Positions 29,054-37,049 of a stretch of DNA of 64,000 nt are shown piece by piece. Numbering within the stretch: position 1 is the first letter of the stretch; the number at the start of each line of letters is the position of its first letter. The notes below the pieces were generated by a model. The model saw only the letters and a list, made by a program, of their open reading frames with translations. It did no database searches and was not told where the DNA came from. The DNA comes from Acinetobacter sp. XS-4 (lineage in GTDB: Bacteria; Pseudomonadota; Gammaproteobacteria; Pseudomonadales; Moraxellaceae), in NCBI RefSeq assembly GCF_023920705.1, contig NZ_CP094657.1, forward strand, positions 1,798,001 through 1,862,000. The letters run 5' to 3'. A program made the position numbers and the translations under genes.

Positions 29054-29470
29054 TTATGGTGATTTTGCTTTGTCGTAATAGAGATTCATGAGTCGTTCAG
29101 CATTTTGTTCGCAGGTAATTTCATCAGGTTTGTTATTGATTGCTTCAACCATAGTTCGTAAGTTTTGTTTACTCACTTTGAGTTTTTGTTCTAAAAGTTC
29201 AATTTCTTGAATTTTTAATTCAAGTGTTTGGATGAGTGCGTCATGGTTCCAAGTGGCAACTTTTGAAGGCAAAAAAGCCTTAATTTCTGCTAAAGAAAAT
29301 CCAACTTGCTGGGCTTGTTGAATTAAAGAAAGTTGCTTTAAATCATTATCGGTATATTCACGATAACCGTTCGATTTTCTTTTTGCTTTAGGCAATAGTT
29401 TGATTTGCTCGTAGTAACGAATTGTAGGGGTGCTTAAGCCGCTTAATTTAGATAACTCGCTAATATTCAT
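29054..29470 (-). CDS. MerR-family transcriptional regulator
   Basis: MerR-type regulator of 138 residues: winged HTH ISELSKLSGLSTPTIRYYEQ, wing with SNGYREYTDND, then a long dimerisation helix (about residues 75-110) and a short tail. Only one cysteine, in EITCEQN near the C-terminus, so heavy-metal binding by a multi-Cys site is unlikely; an electrophile or aldehyde sensor is possible. A start at 29491 is also open, but ATG 29470 gives the usual MerR N-terminus. Divergent from the DJ-1 gene at 29627. Five MerR-type promoters nearby are its likely targets. Confidence 0.85.
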   Translation of the reverse strand: MNISELSKLSGLSTPTIRYYEQIKLLPKAKRKSNGYREYTDNDLKQLSLIQQAQQVGFSLAEIKAFLPSKVATWNHDALIQTLELKIQEIELLEQKLKVSKQNLRTMVEAINNKPDEITCEQNAERLMNLYYDKAKSP

Positions 29471-29484
29471 AGCTACAGACTCTA

Positions 29485-29515
29485 TTGACATTCAAGTTAA
29501 CTTTAGGCTTATAGT
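29485..29515 (+). promoter_or_regulatory. MerR-type promoter of the cytoplasmic DJ-1 gene
   Basis: -35 TTGACA, 19-bp spacer with TCAAGTTAACTTTAGG, -10 TATAGT, in the divergent region with the MerR gene. Binding here could also affect MerR expression. Confidence 0.78.
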
Positions 29516-29626
29516 GTTCTAAAAGCAAGGTTCATAACTTTACTAACTACACACGTTCAGTAACAACTTTCTATGCTTTGATAGATGAAAGAATAGAATT
29601 ATAAATATGAAAAATGAGGTGAGAAA

Positions 29627-30319
29627 ATGTCTAAACGCATATTACATGTCGTGACAAATATTTCACGCTATAAAGATATAGATGAACCGACAGGTCTATG
29701 GTTAGGTGAACTGACCCATGCCTACGATGAGTTTGAGAAACAAAATTACGTACAGGATATTGTCAGTCCAAATGGCGGAAAAACTCCGATTGAACCTAAA
29801 TCACTTGTGCCTTTAGTAGCAGATAAATCAGTTAAAAATAGAGAAAATGATCAAGCTTTTATTACGCTTTTAGCAAATACCTTTAAGCCTTCAGATATCA
29901 AGTGGCAAGATTATGATGTGATTTACTACACAGGTGGTCATGGAGTCATGTGGGATTTTTTAGATAACCCTGAACTTCAAGAAATCACCAAAAATATTTA
30001 TGAAAAGGGCGGCATAGTTTCGAGTGTTTGTCATGGTTATTGTGGTTTGCTCAATGTAAGACTTTCAAATGGTGAGCGACTGATAAAAAATAAAAAGTTA
30101 ACGGGCTTTGCTTGGAGTGAAGAAGTTTTGGCAGGGGTGGCAAAAAAAGTTCCATACAATGCTGAAGAATTAGCAAAAGAATACGGTGCTCACTATGAAA
30201 AAGCTTTTATTCCTTTTGCACCATATGTGGTTCGAGATGGCAACTTAATTACAGGTCAAAACCCTTTTTCAGCTAGAAAGACGGCTTTGGCGATTGTAGA
30301 AGAGCTAGAAAAGTCGTAA
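29627..30319 (+). CDS. Cytoplasmic DJ-1/PfpI-family protein
   Basis: DJ-1/PfpI superfamily protein of 230 residues without a signal peptide. YYTGGHGVMWDF and the nucleophile elbow SSVCHGYCGLL are intact; the N-terminal ILHVVTNISRYKD and PTGLWLGELTHAYDEF match Hsp31-like class members. GAGGTGAG precedes the ATG. Transcribed divergently from the MerR gene under a MerR-type promoter. Together with the exported paralogue it would protect both compartments from a carbonyl or similar stress; this role is inference. Confidence 0.88.
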   Translation: MSKRILHVVTNISRYKDIDEPTGLWLGELTHAYDEFEKQNYVQDIVSPNGGKTPIEPKSLVPLVADKSVKNRENDQAFITLLANTFKPSDIKWQDYDVIYYTGGHGVMWDFLDNPELQEITKNIYEKGGIVSSVCHGYCGLLNVRLSNGERLIKNKKLTGFAWSEEVLAGVAKKVPYNAEELAKEYGAHYEKAFIPFAPYVVRDGNLITGQNPFSARKTALAIVEELEKS

Positions 30320-30341
30320 TTGTTAATGGTGCAAGCATAAC

Positions 30342-30379
30342 CCCTAAAAGCAAAACCAGTGACGGCTTTGCTTTTAGGG
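30342..30379. terminator. Convergent hairpin terminator
   Basis: Perfect 13-bp stem CCCTAAAAGCAAA / TTTGCTTTTAGGG with a 12-nt loop between convergent genes; T-tract weak, so terminator function is probable and not certain. Confidence 0.75.
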
Positions 30380-30416
30380 TGTTTAAATAAAATGATTTGA
30401 TCTAGCAAGGCTAACT

Positions 30417-31622
30417 TTAAGGAACAATCACAAAATCAGGGTTTGCTATTGCAAAAACTGCTTCGCGGTCTGCAACTGGTGGATAAATCCAGACTGTATT
30501 AATTTCTTGTTTAATTTTTTTAGCTTCATCACGCACAAATTGAACCTGACGATCCCAACCTTCGCTATACATTGCACCCCACGGACCTAAATCAACACAC
30601 GTCACATACTTCGGTTGGCTGTATGGATGAAGTGGTAAATCAACTAGTTCTGCCGCGGCATTGTAACCTGCTACTCGGCCTAGGCTCATGGCATGTTGGC
30701 ATGACATCACGTTAAAATTACCTAAATTATCGGTTGGAACTTTTACAGTATCGCCCGTGACAAAAATATTTTTTGTTTCAGGTGCATGTAAGTAAGCATC
30801 CCCTAAAATACGTCCTAAATTATCTTTTTCACCAGTAACTTGAGAGGTGAGTGGGTTGGCTCGCATGCCGGCAGTCCAAATCACGGTTTCTGTTTCAATT
30901 CTTTCGCCATTAGAAAGCGTTACCCCTGATGCATCTAGCGCCGTAACTCGTAGCCCAGCTTTACCTTCAATACCCAACTCGCTAAGAGCTTCTCGAATAA
31001 CTGTAGCTGCTTGGTCACCCATTGCTGCACCAATTTCTGTTGAAGAGTCAACTAAAACTACACGGACATCAGTTTCACCTAAAATGCTACGCAGACGTTC
31101 AGGCATTTCGGTAACGGCTTCTAACCCAGTAAGACCACCACCAGCAACGACCACAGTATTACGTGCTGCACTTAAAGGTTTATTGGCTAAACTTTTAAGA
31201 TGTTGGTCCAGTTTCTCAGCATCTTCTAGTGTGCTTACGCTAAAACCATATTCGGTAAGACCCGGTATAGGTGGCATAAACGTAGTACTTCCGGTTGCCA
31301 GAATAAAACGGTCATAACTTAAAGTCTGTTTGCTACCATCGATGGTTGAAAGGTCAATTGTCTGTTGGTCGGCATCAATTTTATTTACCCAGCCTGCTAG
31401 AAATTTAACCCCAACTACACTTAATAACTCTGAAATATCAGGGTTCATGTTTTCTAGTACAGCTTCATAAAGACGAGGACGAATATCAACATTTGGGCTA
31501 GGGGAAACCATCACCACTTCAATGTTTTGTTCTTGCGACGCTAAGTGAATTGCTCTTTGTGCAGCAAGTGCAGCCCATAAACCAGCAAAGCCAGAACCAG
31601 CAATAATAATACGTTTACTCAT
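30417..31622 (-). CDS. NADH dehydrogenase-like FAD oxidoreductase (NDH-2 family)
   Basis: Two-dinucleotide-binding flavoprotein of 401 residues: FAD motif IAGSGFAGLWAALA near the N-terminus, NAD motif VVAGGGLTGLEAVTEM near residue 160, and IFVTGDTV before the C-terminus. The type resembles NDH-2-like NAD(P)/FAD oxidoreductases that reduce quinones. AAAAGGAT precedes the ATG. The Rrf2 regulator gene lies upstream on the same strand with a 157-bp spacer holding a large inverted repeat. Physiological acceptor unknown. Confidence 0.82.
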   Translation of the reverse strand: MSKRIIIAGSGFAGLWAALAAQRAIHLASQEQNIEVVMVSPSPNVDIRPRLYEAVLENMNPDISELLSVVGVKFLAGWVNKIDADQQTIDLSTIDGSKQTLSYDRFILATGSTTFMPPIPGLTEYGFSVSTLEDAEKLDQHLKSLANKPLSAARNTVVVAGGGLTGLEAVTEMPERLRSILGETDVRVVLVDSSTEIGAAMGDQAATVIREALSELGIEGKAGLRVTALDASGVTLSNGERIETETVIWTAGMRANPLTSQVTGEKDNLGRILGDAYLHAPETKNIFVTGDTVKVPTDNLGNFNVMSCQHAMSLGRVAGYNAAAELVDLPLHPYSQPKYVTCVDLGPWGAMYSEGWDRQVQFVRDEAKKIKQEINTVWIYPPVADREAVFAIANPDFVIVP

Positions 31623-31640
31623 TTGATTATCCTTTTGATC

Positions 31641-31717
31641 GATTTTTCGGACAAAAATTCCTGCTCATCACAAAATTTAGGGTGAGCGAATCCTTTCTCT
31701 GATTGTCCGAAAAAATC
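31641..31717. promoter_or_regulatory. Paired inverted repeat in the leader of the NDH-2-like gene
   Basis: GATTTTTCGGACAA at 31641-31654 is matched by TTGTCCGAAAAAATC at 31703-31717 (one extra A), about 48 bp apart. One arm sits next to the ribosome site of the oxidoreductase. It may form a long-range stem in the mRNA or be two half-sites for a regulator. Confidence 0.55.
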
Positions 31718-31779
31718 TGAGAAGGCGTTTAAAACGATTAGAGGATTTTTAAATTAGGGCATGAAGCCCTATAAACTCA

Positions 31780-32328
31780 TTATTCGAGCGTATCCCGTAA
31801 GATTTTACTTTTCCGCATTTTTGCTGTTTTTCCTTCGATGCGTTCATTAATCCAGCCATTTACATCACTAAAAAATATGTCGGGTGCATAACGGCCAAAA
31901 CGGTTAGCAATATCACCAAGTGTATGAGCACCTAAAGCATCTCGCATGGCTTTTTCGGCCTGTAACATGACCGCATGTACTGCACACACACCACTGGTTG
32001 CCCAATCTGGCGGAGCATGATTAAAGACCGCGCATTTACCACGAACTTCTTGACACTCAAAAAGCGGTTTTTCACCTTCGATTGCATTCACGATATCTAA
32101 GAAACTAATTTCATGAGCAGATCGAGCGAGTAAATACCCACCACGGATACCTTCTTGAGCAACAACAAGACCTGCCTTTTCAAGTTTAGGAAAAATCTTG
32201 GCCATAAAACTTGGAGAGACTCCTTGTAATTCAGCAAGATCCTTACTACTCAAAGGTTTATCTTCATTATTCACAAGAAAAAGAAGACAGTGAATCGCAT
32301 ACTCAACGCTACTAGTGATATAAGCCAT
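31780..32328 (-). CDS. Rrf2-family transcriptional regulator
   Basis: Winged-helix Rrf2-type regulator of 182 residues. YAIHCLLFLVNNEDKP and the recognition region GVSPSFMAKIFPKLEKAGLV followed by GIRGGYLLAR define the family. Three cysteines (CQEVRGKC and a later GVCAV) fall in the region where IscR/NsrR bind an iron-sulfur cluster, but the spacing differs, so cluster binding is uncertain. Two related operator-like sites lie upstream of its start, suggesting autoregulation. Its neighbour is the NDH-2-like flavoprotein, a likely target. Confidence 0.85.
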   Translation of the reverse strand: MAYITSSVEYAIHCLLFLVNNEDKPLSSKDLAELQGVSPSFMAKIFPKLEKAGLVVAQEGIRGGYLLARSAHEISFLDIVNAIEGEKPLFECQEVRGKCAVFNHAPPDWATSGVCAVHAVMLQAEKAMRDALGAHTLGDIANRFGRYAPDIFFSDVNGWINERIEGKTAKMRKSKILRDTLE

Positions 32329-32357
32329 TTAATTTCATAATTGATCAACTACAAACA

Positions 32358-32374
32358 CAGACTAATGTAGTCTG
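32358..32374. promoter_or_regulatory. Operator-like palindrome upstream of the Rrf2 gene (site 1)
   Basis: CAGACTA-ATG-TAGTCTG, a perfect 7-bp dyad about 30 bp upstream of the Rrf2 start. Confidence 0.65.
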
Positions 32375-32397
32375 CGTTTTAAGTCAATAATAAAACT

Positions 32398-32414
32398 AAG
32401 ACAAAGTTAGTCCT
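32398..32414. promoter_or_regulatory. Operator-like site upstream of the Rrf2 gene (site 2)
   Basis: AAGACAAAGTTAGTCCT matches site 1 at 12 of 17 positions, including AGAC and TAGTC at the same spacing. The centres are 40 bp apart, close to four helical turns, so both can be bound on one face of the DNA. Confidence 0.55.
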
Positions 32415-32526
32415 AGTTTTATTTTGGAATAGCATAGATGGCAGAATTGGAGGATATATAACTGAATTTAAATACCTTTAAAGTAAAATTGAAGGATATA
32501 AATAATTTAAAAACTATCAAAAAAAC

Positions 32527-33546
32527 TTACGAACGCCACCAATAATTTTCGACATTTGGTTCGTTTAGGTTCAGTACTTCACCCATTTGCGGTGTGCTAA
32601 TCGCTAACGCATTTTCTTTAGCCAAACTGACAATACGTTCAAACGGGTCATCCCAAGCATGAAGTGCCAAATCAAAAGTACCGTTATGTACAGGCAATAA
32701 ATGACGACCTTTTAAATCGATATGTGCTTGTAAAGTTTGCTCTGGTTGCATGTGAACATCAGGCCATTCGGGGTCGTAAGCACCTGTTTCTAACATGGTG
32801 AGATCGAAAGGGCCATAACGATGTCCAATCTCTTTAAATCCATCGAAATAACCTGTGTCACCACTGAAAAATACACGTAAGTCATTATCAATAATCACCC
32901 ACGAAGCCCAAAGCGTCGCATTGCTATCACCCATACCACGGCCTGAAAAATGATGAGCAGGGGTAGCCACCAATTTTAGTCCATCCACATGGGTAGTATC
33001 CCACCAATCAAGTTGTTGAACCTTTTCTGCTGGAATTCCCCATTTAATGAGGGTGTCACCGACACCAAGCGGTGTTAAGAAATGCTCAACTTTATCGTTC
33101 AGTTGCATGACTGCATGGTAGTCGAGGTGGTCGTAGTGGTTATGCGACAAAATCACGCCTTTAATGGGTGGTAATTCGGCAATACTAATCGGGGGCTGGT
33201 GAAAACGTTTTGGGCCAAGCCATTGAAAAGGTGATGCACGCTCTGAAAAAACTGGGTCGGTTAACCAAAATTCATTTTGCAGTTGTAACAAGATGGTTGA
33301 GTGCCCCAAACGAAATAGAGAGCGGTCGGGTGCACTCAACAATTGTTCTTTCGATAAACTTAAAACAGGAATTTCTCTATTTGGAACGGTGTCTTTTGGT
33401 TTGTTAAATAGAAACTTCCACATGAGCTGGAGCGTTTTGCCAAAAGAAGGCTTGTGCTGGTTTGGACGCGTATTTCTAAATTTGCCATTGTGCTGTTGAG
33501 ATGGCATTAAGGCAGAAGGCAAGTCTGTGGTATTTGAAATAGTCAT
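32527..33546 (-). CDS. Metallo-beta-lactamase-fold hydrolase (NAPE-PLD/UlaG-like)
   Basis: MBL-fold metal hydrolase of 339 residues. The metal motif LSHNHYDHLD carries the HxHxDH signature, with further ligands in TPAHHFSGRG, FFSGDTGYFDG and LPVHNGTFDLALHAWD. Overall layout (LGHSTILLQ at the start, WGPKRFH loop) resembles NAPE-phospholipase-D-like lactonases and phosphodiesterases. Substrate unknown. The TetR gene upstream on the same strand and a shared TGAG-N6-CTCA site suggest local repression. Confidence 0.85.
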   Translation of the reverse strand: MTISNTTDLPSALMPSQQHNGKFRNTRPNQHKPSFGKTLQLMWKFLFNKPKDTVPNREIPVLSLSKEQLLSAPDRSLFRLGHSTILLQLQNEFWLTDPVFSERASPFQWLGPKRFHQPPISIAELPPIKGVILSHNHYDHLDYHAVMQLNDKVEHFLTPLGVGDTLIKWGIPAEKVQQLDWWDTTHVDGLKLVATPAHHFSGRGMGDSNATLWASWVIIDNDLRVFFSGDTGYFDGFKEIGHRYGPFDLTMLETGAYDPEWPDVHMQPEQTLQAHIDLKGRHLLPVHNGTFDLALHAWDDPFERIVSLAKENALAISTPQMGEVLNLNEPNVENYWWRS

Positions 33547-33622
33547 TTTGTTTTCCTTATTGGAACAAACCTATATGTGCAAATAAGAACTTGGGCTAAG
33601 TACTTATTTTGATTTATTTAAA

Positions 33623-33636
33623 TGAGTATTTGCTCA
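33623..33636. promoter_or_regulatory. Candidate TetR site before the MBL gene
   Basis: TGAG-TATTTG-CTCA, 77 bp upstream of the MBL-fold gene. Same half-sites and spacing as the site at 34273-34286 in front of the TetR gene. Confidence 0.5.
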
Positions 33637-33685
33637 CTCATTAATTGGTTCAAAAATAAGGACGCCACGCATCCTTGACTTTTAT

Positions 33686-34255
33686 CTAGATTGAAACTGC
33701 ATGCCAAAATGCTTCAAAACCAGATTTGCGATAACGCTCTGTTTGAGAAGGGTCTTGGCCAATAAAATTTAGTGTGACTTCGGCAAGTGCACCTAAAATT
33801 GAAGCAATAAATAACGGCGGATAATCTCGTAGTGTTCCACTGTTAATATGTTCTTGAATGTTTTGAGTGAGGTCGCAAAAGGTTTGCATGCCAATTTGTT
33901 TGCTTTGCTCAGTAATTTGTTCTGAGGTTGAAAGCTGCGCCATCACTTTACGTTTAAGGGGAGCCTCTAAGCTCCAGTCCAAATAGCTTTGCCAGATATG
34001 CGACATTTGTATTTGCAGATCGGCGTTAGTCGGGTAACCAAGCATCATCACTTGTCGTAACTCAGCCTTTAACGAAAGATATAACTGGTTTAGCAGTTCT
34101 TCTTTATTACTAAAATAGGTAAATAAAGTGCCTTCTGCCACGCCAGCGACTTTTGCAATTTTTGAGGTAGACGCACGTTCGCCAAGCTCTGCTAATGTTT
34201 CAATAGCAGCGCTTAAAATTGCATTACGTTTATCTTCACTGCGTGGACGAGCCAT
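33686..34255 (-). CDS. TetR-family regulator
   Basis: TetR-type repressor of 189 residues starting MARPRSEDKRNAILSAAIE, with HTH STSKIAKVAGVAEGTLFTYF and the following FSNKEELLNQLY helix. ATG 34255 is preferred to 34267 because MARPRSEDKR is the usual start. The ligand domain is unremarkable. Its promoter holds the palindrome TTGAGTGATTACTCAA, and a related site precedes the MBL-fold gene, so it likely controls itself and that gene. Confidence 0.86.
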   Translation of the reverse strand: MARPRSEDKRNAILSAAIETLAELGERASTSKIAKVAGVAEGTLFTYFSNKEELLNQLYLSLKAELRQVMMLGYPTNADLQIQMSHIWQSYLDWSLEAPLKRKVMAQLSTSEQITEQSKQIGMQTFCDLTQNIQEHINSGTLRDYPPLFIASILGALAEVTLNFIGQDPSQTERYRKSGFEAFWHAVSI

Positions 34256-34272
34256 ATATAAATACATTAATT

Positions 34273-34286
34273 GAGTGATTACTCAA
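34273..34286. promoter_or_regulatory. Candidate autoregulatory TetR operator
   Basis: TGAG-TGATTA-CTCA within the longer dyad TTGAGT-N4-ACTCAA (34272-34287), immediately upstream of the TetR start. Confidence 0.6.
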
Positions 34287-34335
34287 TCATACATAAAAAT
34301 AGCAAGACAGCAAGATATATTTTGTTAGATCCACA

Positions 34336-35382
34336 CTATTGATCCCTTCTAAATGTAATTGGTGTTTGGCCAGTCCATTTTTTAAAAGCTCGTGTGAAAT
34401 TCGTAGGTTGTATATAGCCCAGAAAAAGTGCAATTTCTTGTATATCCATATCACTATGAAGTAACAAATGTTCAGCTTCTTTTTGTTGAGCTTCTTCAAG
34501 CAATTGCAGATATGAAGAACCGACTTGGCTTAAATGGCGTCGTAATGTTCGGCTAGACATGTTTAAGCGAGTTGCAATTTCATCAAATGAAGGATAACCC
34601 ACCTGTGGTTTTAGATTTAATTCAGCCTTTACGGTTAGACATATATCTTTAATTTGCTCGGAAAAACGGATTTGTTCAGCTTCACACTGTGCCAGAGCTT
34701 GTTTAAAAGCAATCGGATCTGCCATTTTAATGGGTAAATCTAGAAGCTGTTTTTTATATCCAATTTGATTAGTTGCTTGGTTAAAGTGAATAGCTGGCAA
34801 TAAATGTTGATATGCTTTGTGATAAGCAGGTTCAGGCCAATCAACCCATAACTCGATTTCAGCAGAATCATTTTCAATCAAGAATTGGCCAGTTTGAATC
34901 ACACCAATCATTAAACATTCATAAAAAAAGCGTCTAAGCGTTTCCGCTTGTTCGGGTTGATTGCTGACAATAGGATGAGTTTCTTTAATTTTAATAATAG
35001 AAAAATCATTATTTTCAAGCAAAGCAATACGATAATCTTTTAATCGCATGTTAAAGAATTGCGTTGAAACCTCAATGGCCTGACGTAAGTTTGGGCTACT
35101 CATGAGGGCATATCCCATCGGACCATGAGCAGTTAAACGTAGTTTTAATCCGTAGTCATATCCCAAGCCAGAATCTTTCGACAATAACAAGCTTTCCCAC
35201 GCCAGCTTAGACCACTGCACAGGGGTAATTCGGGCATCTAGTTGATCTAAAAGGTTTAAGGGAATTTTACTTTTCTTCAAAATTTCAAGCGCAGAAAATC
35301 CTTTGTCGACCATGATTTCTAATAACAAATGCGCATAAGAAATAGGAATACTGGCTTTGGAAAGCCCATATGGATCTTTCAT
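34336..35382 (-). CDS. AraC-family regulator (OruR/ArgR-like)
   Basis: AraC-type activator of 348 residues with an N-terminal arabinose-binding-like domain of the PF12625 kind (HGPMGYALMSSPNLRQAIEV) and two C-terminal HTH motifs: SFDEIATRLNMSSRTLRRHL and DIQEIALFLGYIQPTNFTRA. It is divergent from the SDR/ADC/PF10118/OYE operon by 107 bp, its presumable target. A second AraC regulator of the same kind, at 46935-47945, is also divergent from a PF10118 gene. Confidence 0.87.
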   Translation of the reverse strand: MKDPYGLSKASIPISYAHLLLEIMVDKGFSALEILKKSKIPLNLLDQLDARITPVQWSKLAWESLLLSKDSGLGYDYGLKLRLTAHGPMGYALMSSPNLRQAIEVSTQFFNMRLKDYRIALLENNDFSIIKIKETHPIVSNQPEQAETLRRFFYECLMIGVIQTGQFLIENDSAEIELWVDWPEPAYHKAYQHLLPAIHFNQATNQIGYKKQLLDLPIKMADPIAFKQALAQCEAEQIRFSEQIKDICLTVKAELNLKPQVGYPSFDEIATRLNMSSRTLRRHLSQVGSSYLQLLEEAQQKEAEHLLLHSDMDIQEIALFLGYIQPTNFTRAFKKWTGQTPITFRRDQ

Positions 35383-35489
35383 ATTACTTTTTGTTTTGGC
35401 CGAAAATGATTATCAGTATGTCTGATCCACATCTCACGCTCAAGTTAAAAGTTCGAAATAATCAAATTATTATATTTTGAGCATTAATT

Positions 35490-36290
35490 ATGAGCTTACC
35501 TATTCCACAAGCTTCATCGCGAGTTGTGATTACTGGCGCTTCATCGGGCATTGGTGAACAGCTAGCAAAACAGTTTGCTGTACGAGGCTATTCGTTAGTT
35601 TTAGTGGCTCGCCGTGTAGAAAAATTAGAGGCACTTGCTGAAAAATTAAAAGCCGCATATCAAATATCTGTAGATTTATATCCATGTGATTTGGGAGATC
35701 GGGCAGCACGGGCTAAATTTCGTGATTATTTAGAAAATATTGAAGTAGCCATTCTTTGTAATAACGCTGGATTTGCGACTTTTGGTTGTCTGCAAGATTT
35801 AGATGCAGACCGAGAGCGTGAAGAAGTTGAAGTTAATTCGGTGGCAATTCATGACCTGACTTTAGCCGTGTTGCCACAAATGATTAAAAGAAAAGCTGGA
35901 GCGATACTCATTGTAGGGTCAACTTCTGGTCATCAGCCAACTCCAGCCAACGCAACTTATGCAGCAACCAAGGCATTTGCTAACTCTTTTGCCGAGTCAT
36001 TACATAGTGAACTTAAAGGAACAGGTGTGAGCTGTACATTGCTGGCTCCGGGACCAACCAAAACTGGTTTTAACGAAGTTGCAGGCATTACAAAAATTGA
36101 TGGCGTTGGTGGTGGTCTCGTTTGGGTAACCGCAGAACGCGTTGCCAAAGAAGCCATTCAAGGAATGGATCGGAATTGTCGAATTGTGATTCCGGGCTTT
36201 GTAGCACAGGCGCAAACTTTTGGGGGACGCTACACACCACGCATTATTTTGCTACCCATTCTTAAACAAGTATTTTCGAGATTAAGCTAA
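35490..36290 (+). CDS. Short-chain dehydrogenase/reductase
   Basis: NAD(P)-dependent SDR of 266 residues. Cofactor motif TGASSGIGEQ, NNAGFA, catalytic Ser in ILIVGSTSG and the Tyr-Lys pair in YAATKAFANS are present. GGPTKTGF-type segment (PGPTKTGFNEV) suits classical SDRs of the DltE/YqjQ kind acting on ketones or lipids. First gene of the AraC-controlled operon; its stop overlaps the next start by one base (TAATG). Confidence 0.88.
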   Translation: MSLPIPQASSRVVITGASSGIGEQLAKQFAVRGYSLVLVARRVEKLEALAEKLKAAYQISVDLYPCDLGDRAARAKFRDYLENIEVAILCNNAGFATFGCLQDLDADREREEVEVNSVAIHDLTLAVLPQMIKRKAGAILIVGSTSGHQPTPANATYAATKAFANSFAESLHSELKGTGVSCTLLAPGPTKTGFNEVAGITKIDGVGGGLVWVTAERVAKEAIQGMDRNCRIVIPGFVAQAQTFGGRYTPRIILLPILKQVFSRLS

Positions 36291-37036
36291 TGAAACAGTT
36301 GATTAATGACTTACGTGTGCCTGTGGGTTTAGCCAATCTTGGCAATAAGCTTTATCACAATGCTCAATATTTGACTGCTGTTGTTGAAGTTGATGAAAAA
36401 GCAATGGCGCGCTGGTTACCGTCTGGAATGACACTGGTTAAACCTGCCAGAGCCGATCTGTTTTGTGTGTATTTCCCTGAAAATGTCTATACGGGCGCTT
36501 ACCATGAAGCGGGTTTATTTGTTCATATTAAAGTTGGCAACAGAACAGGAATCTTTTGTCCTTGGATGATTTTGGACGATGACCGAGCCATGATTATTGG
36601 TCGTGAATTGCTCGGCTACCCTAAAAAGATGGGTGAAATTAACTGGGAAAATGATGGCAAACGCATTTTAAGCAAAGCTTCACGCCGAGGTACAACACTC
36701 ATTGAAATGGAAGCCAAGCTTGGTGAAGTCATTTATGAGGCACCTCCAATTTTGGGATTACCGCATCGGAATATTACGGGTGGTTTAGGAATTGGTTTGC
36801 CACGTGAAGTTCGATTTACCCCGAAAGAGCACCCAGTGGAAGTGCGTCAGGTTGAAATGAACTTACGTTTTACAGGCACAGCAAACGATCCATTACATGA
36901 TATGGGGTTAGGCAAGGTTGTTGAGGCCAGATTACATCGAGTTGATTTGTCGGGAGGGTTAATTCCACCGATTCAAATACCTCGGTTACGTACGCCGTTA
37001 TTTTTATTACGTCAGTTTAATCCACGCGTTTTATAA
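36290..37036 (+). CDS. Acetoacetate decarboxylase-family protein
   Basis: ADC-fold protein of 248 residues, a size typical of the family. The motif LLGYPKKMGEI carries the lysine pair expected at the Schiff-base site. Second gene of the operon, translationally coupled to the SDR gene. It is a distant paralogue of 22777-23673; both occur near an OYE-type reductase. Decarboxylation of a beta-keto acid is the default guess. Confidence 0.85.
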   Translation: MKQLINDLRVPVGLANLGNKLYHNAQYLTAVVEVDEKAMARWLPSGMTLVKPARADLFCVYFPENVYTGAYHEAGLFVHIKVGNRTGIFCPWMILDDDRAMIIGRELLGYPKKMGEINWENDGKRILSKASRRGTTLIEMEAKLGEVIYEAPPILGLPHRNITGGLGIGLPREVRFTPKEHPVEVRQVEMNLRFTGTANDPLHDMGLGKVVEARLHRVDLSGGLIPPIQIPRLRTPLFLLRQFNPRVL

Positions 37037-37049
37037 CGAGAGAATAAAC

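Noticed and set aside
30405..30425. CTAACTTTAAGG resembling a MerR half-site near the NDH-2-like gene
   Set aside because: No -35/-10 pair at 19-bp spacing; it includes the stop codon of the flavoprotein gene, so it is at the wrong end of the gene.
30847..31317. Plus-strand open frame of 156 codons inside the NDH-2-like gene
   Set aside because: Antisense shadow of a well-conserved flavoprotein; Ser/Pro/Arg-rich composition typical of shadows.
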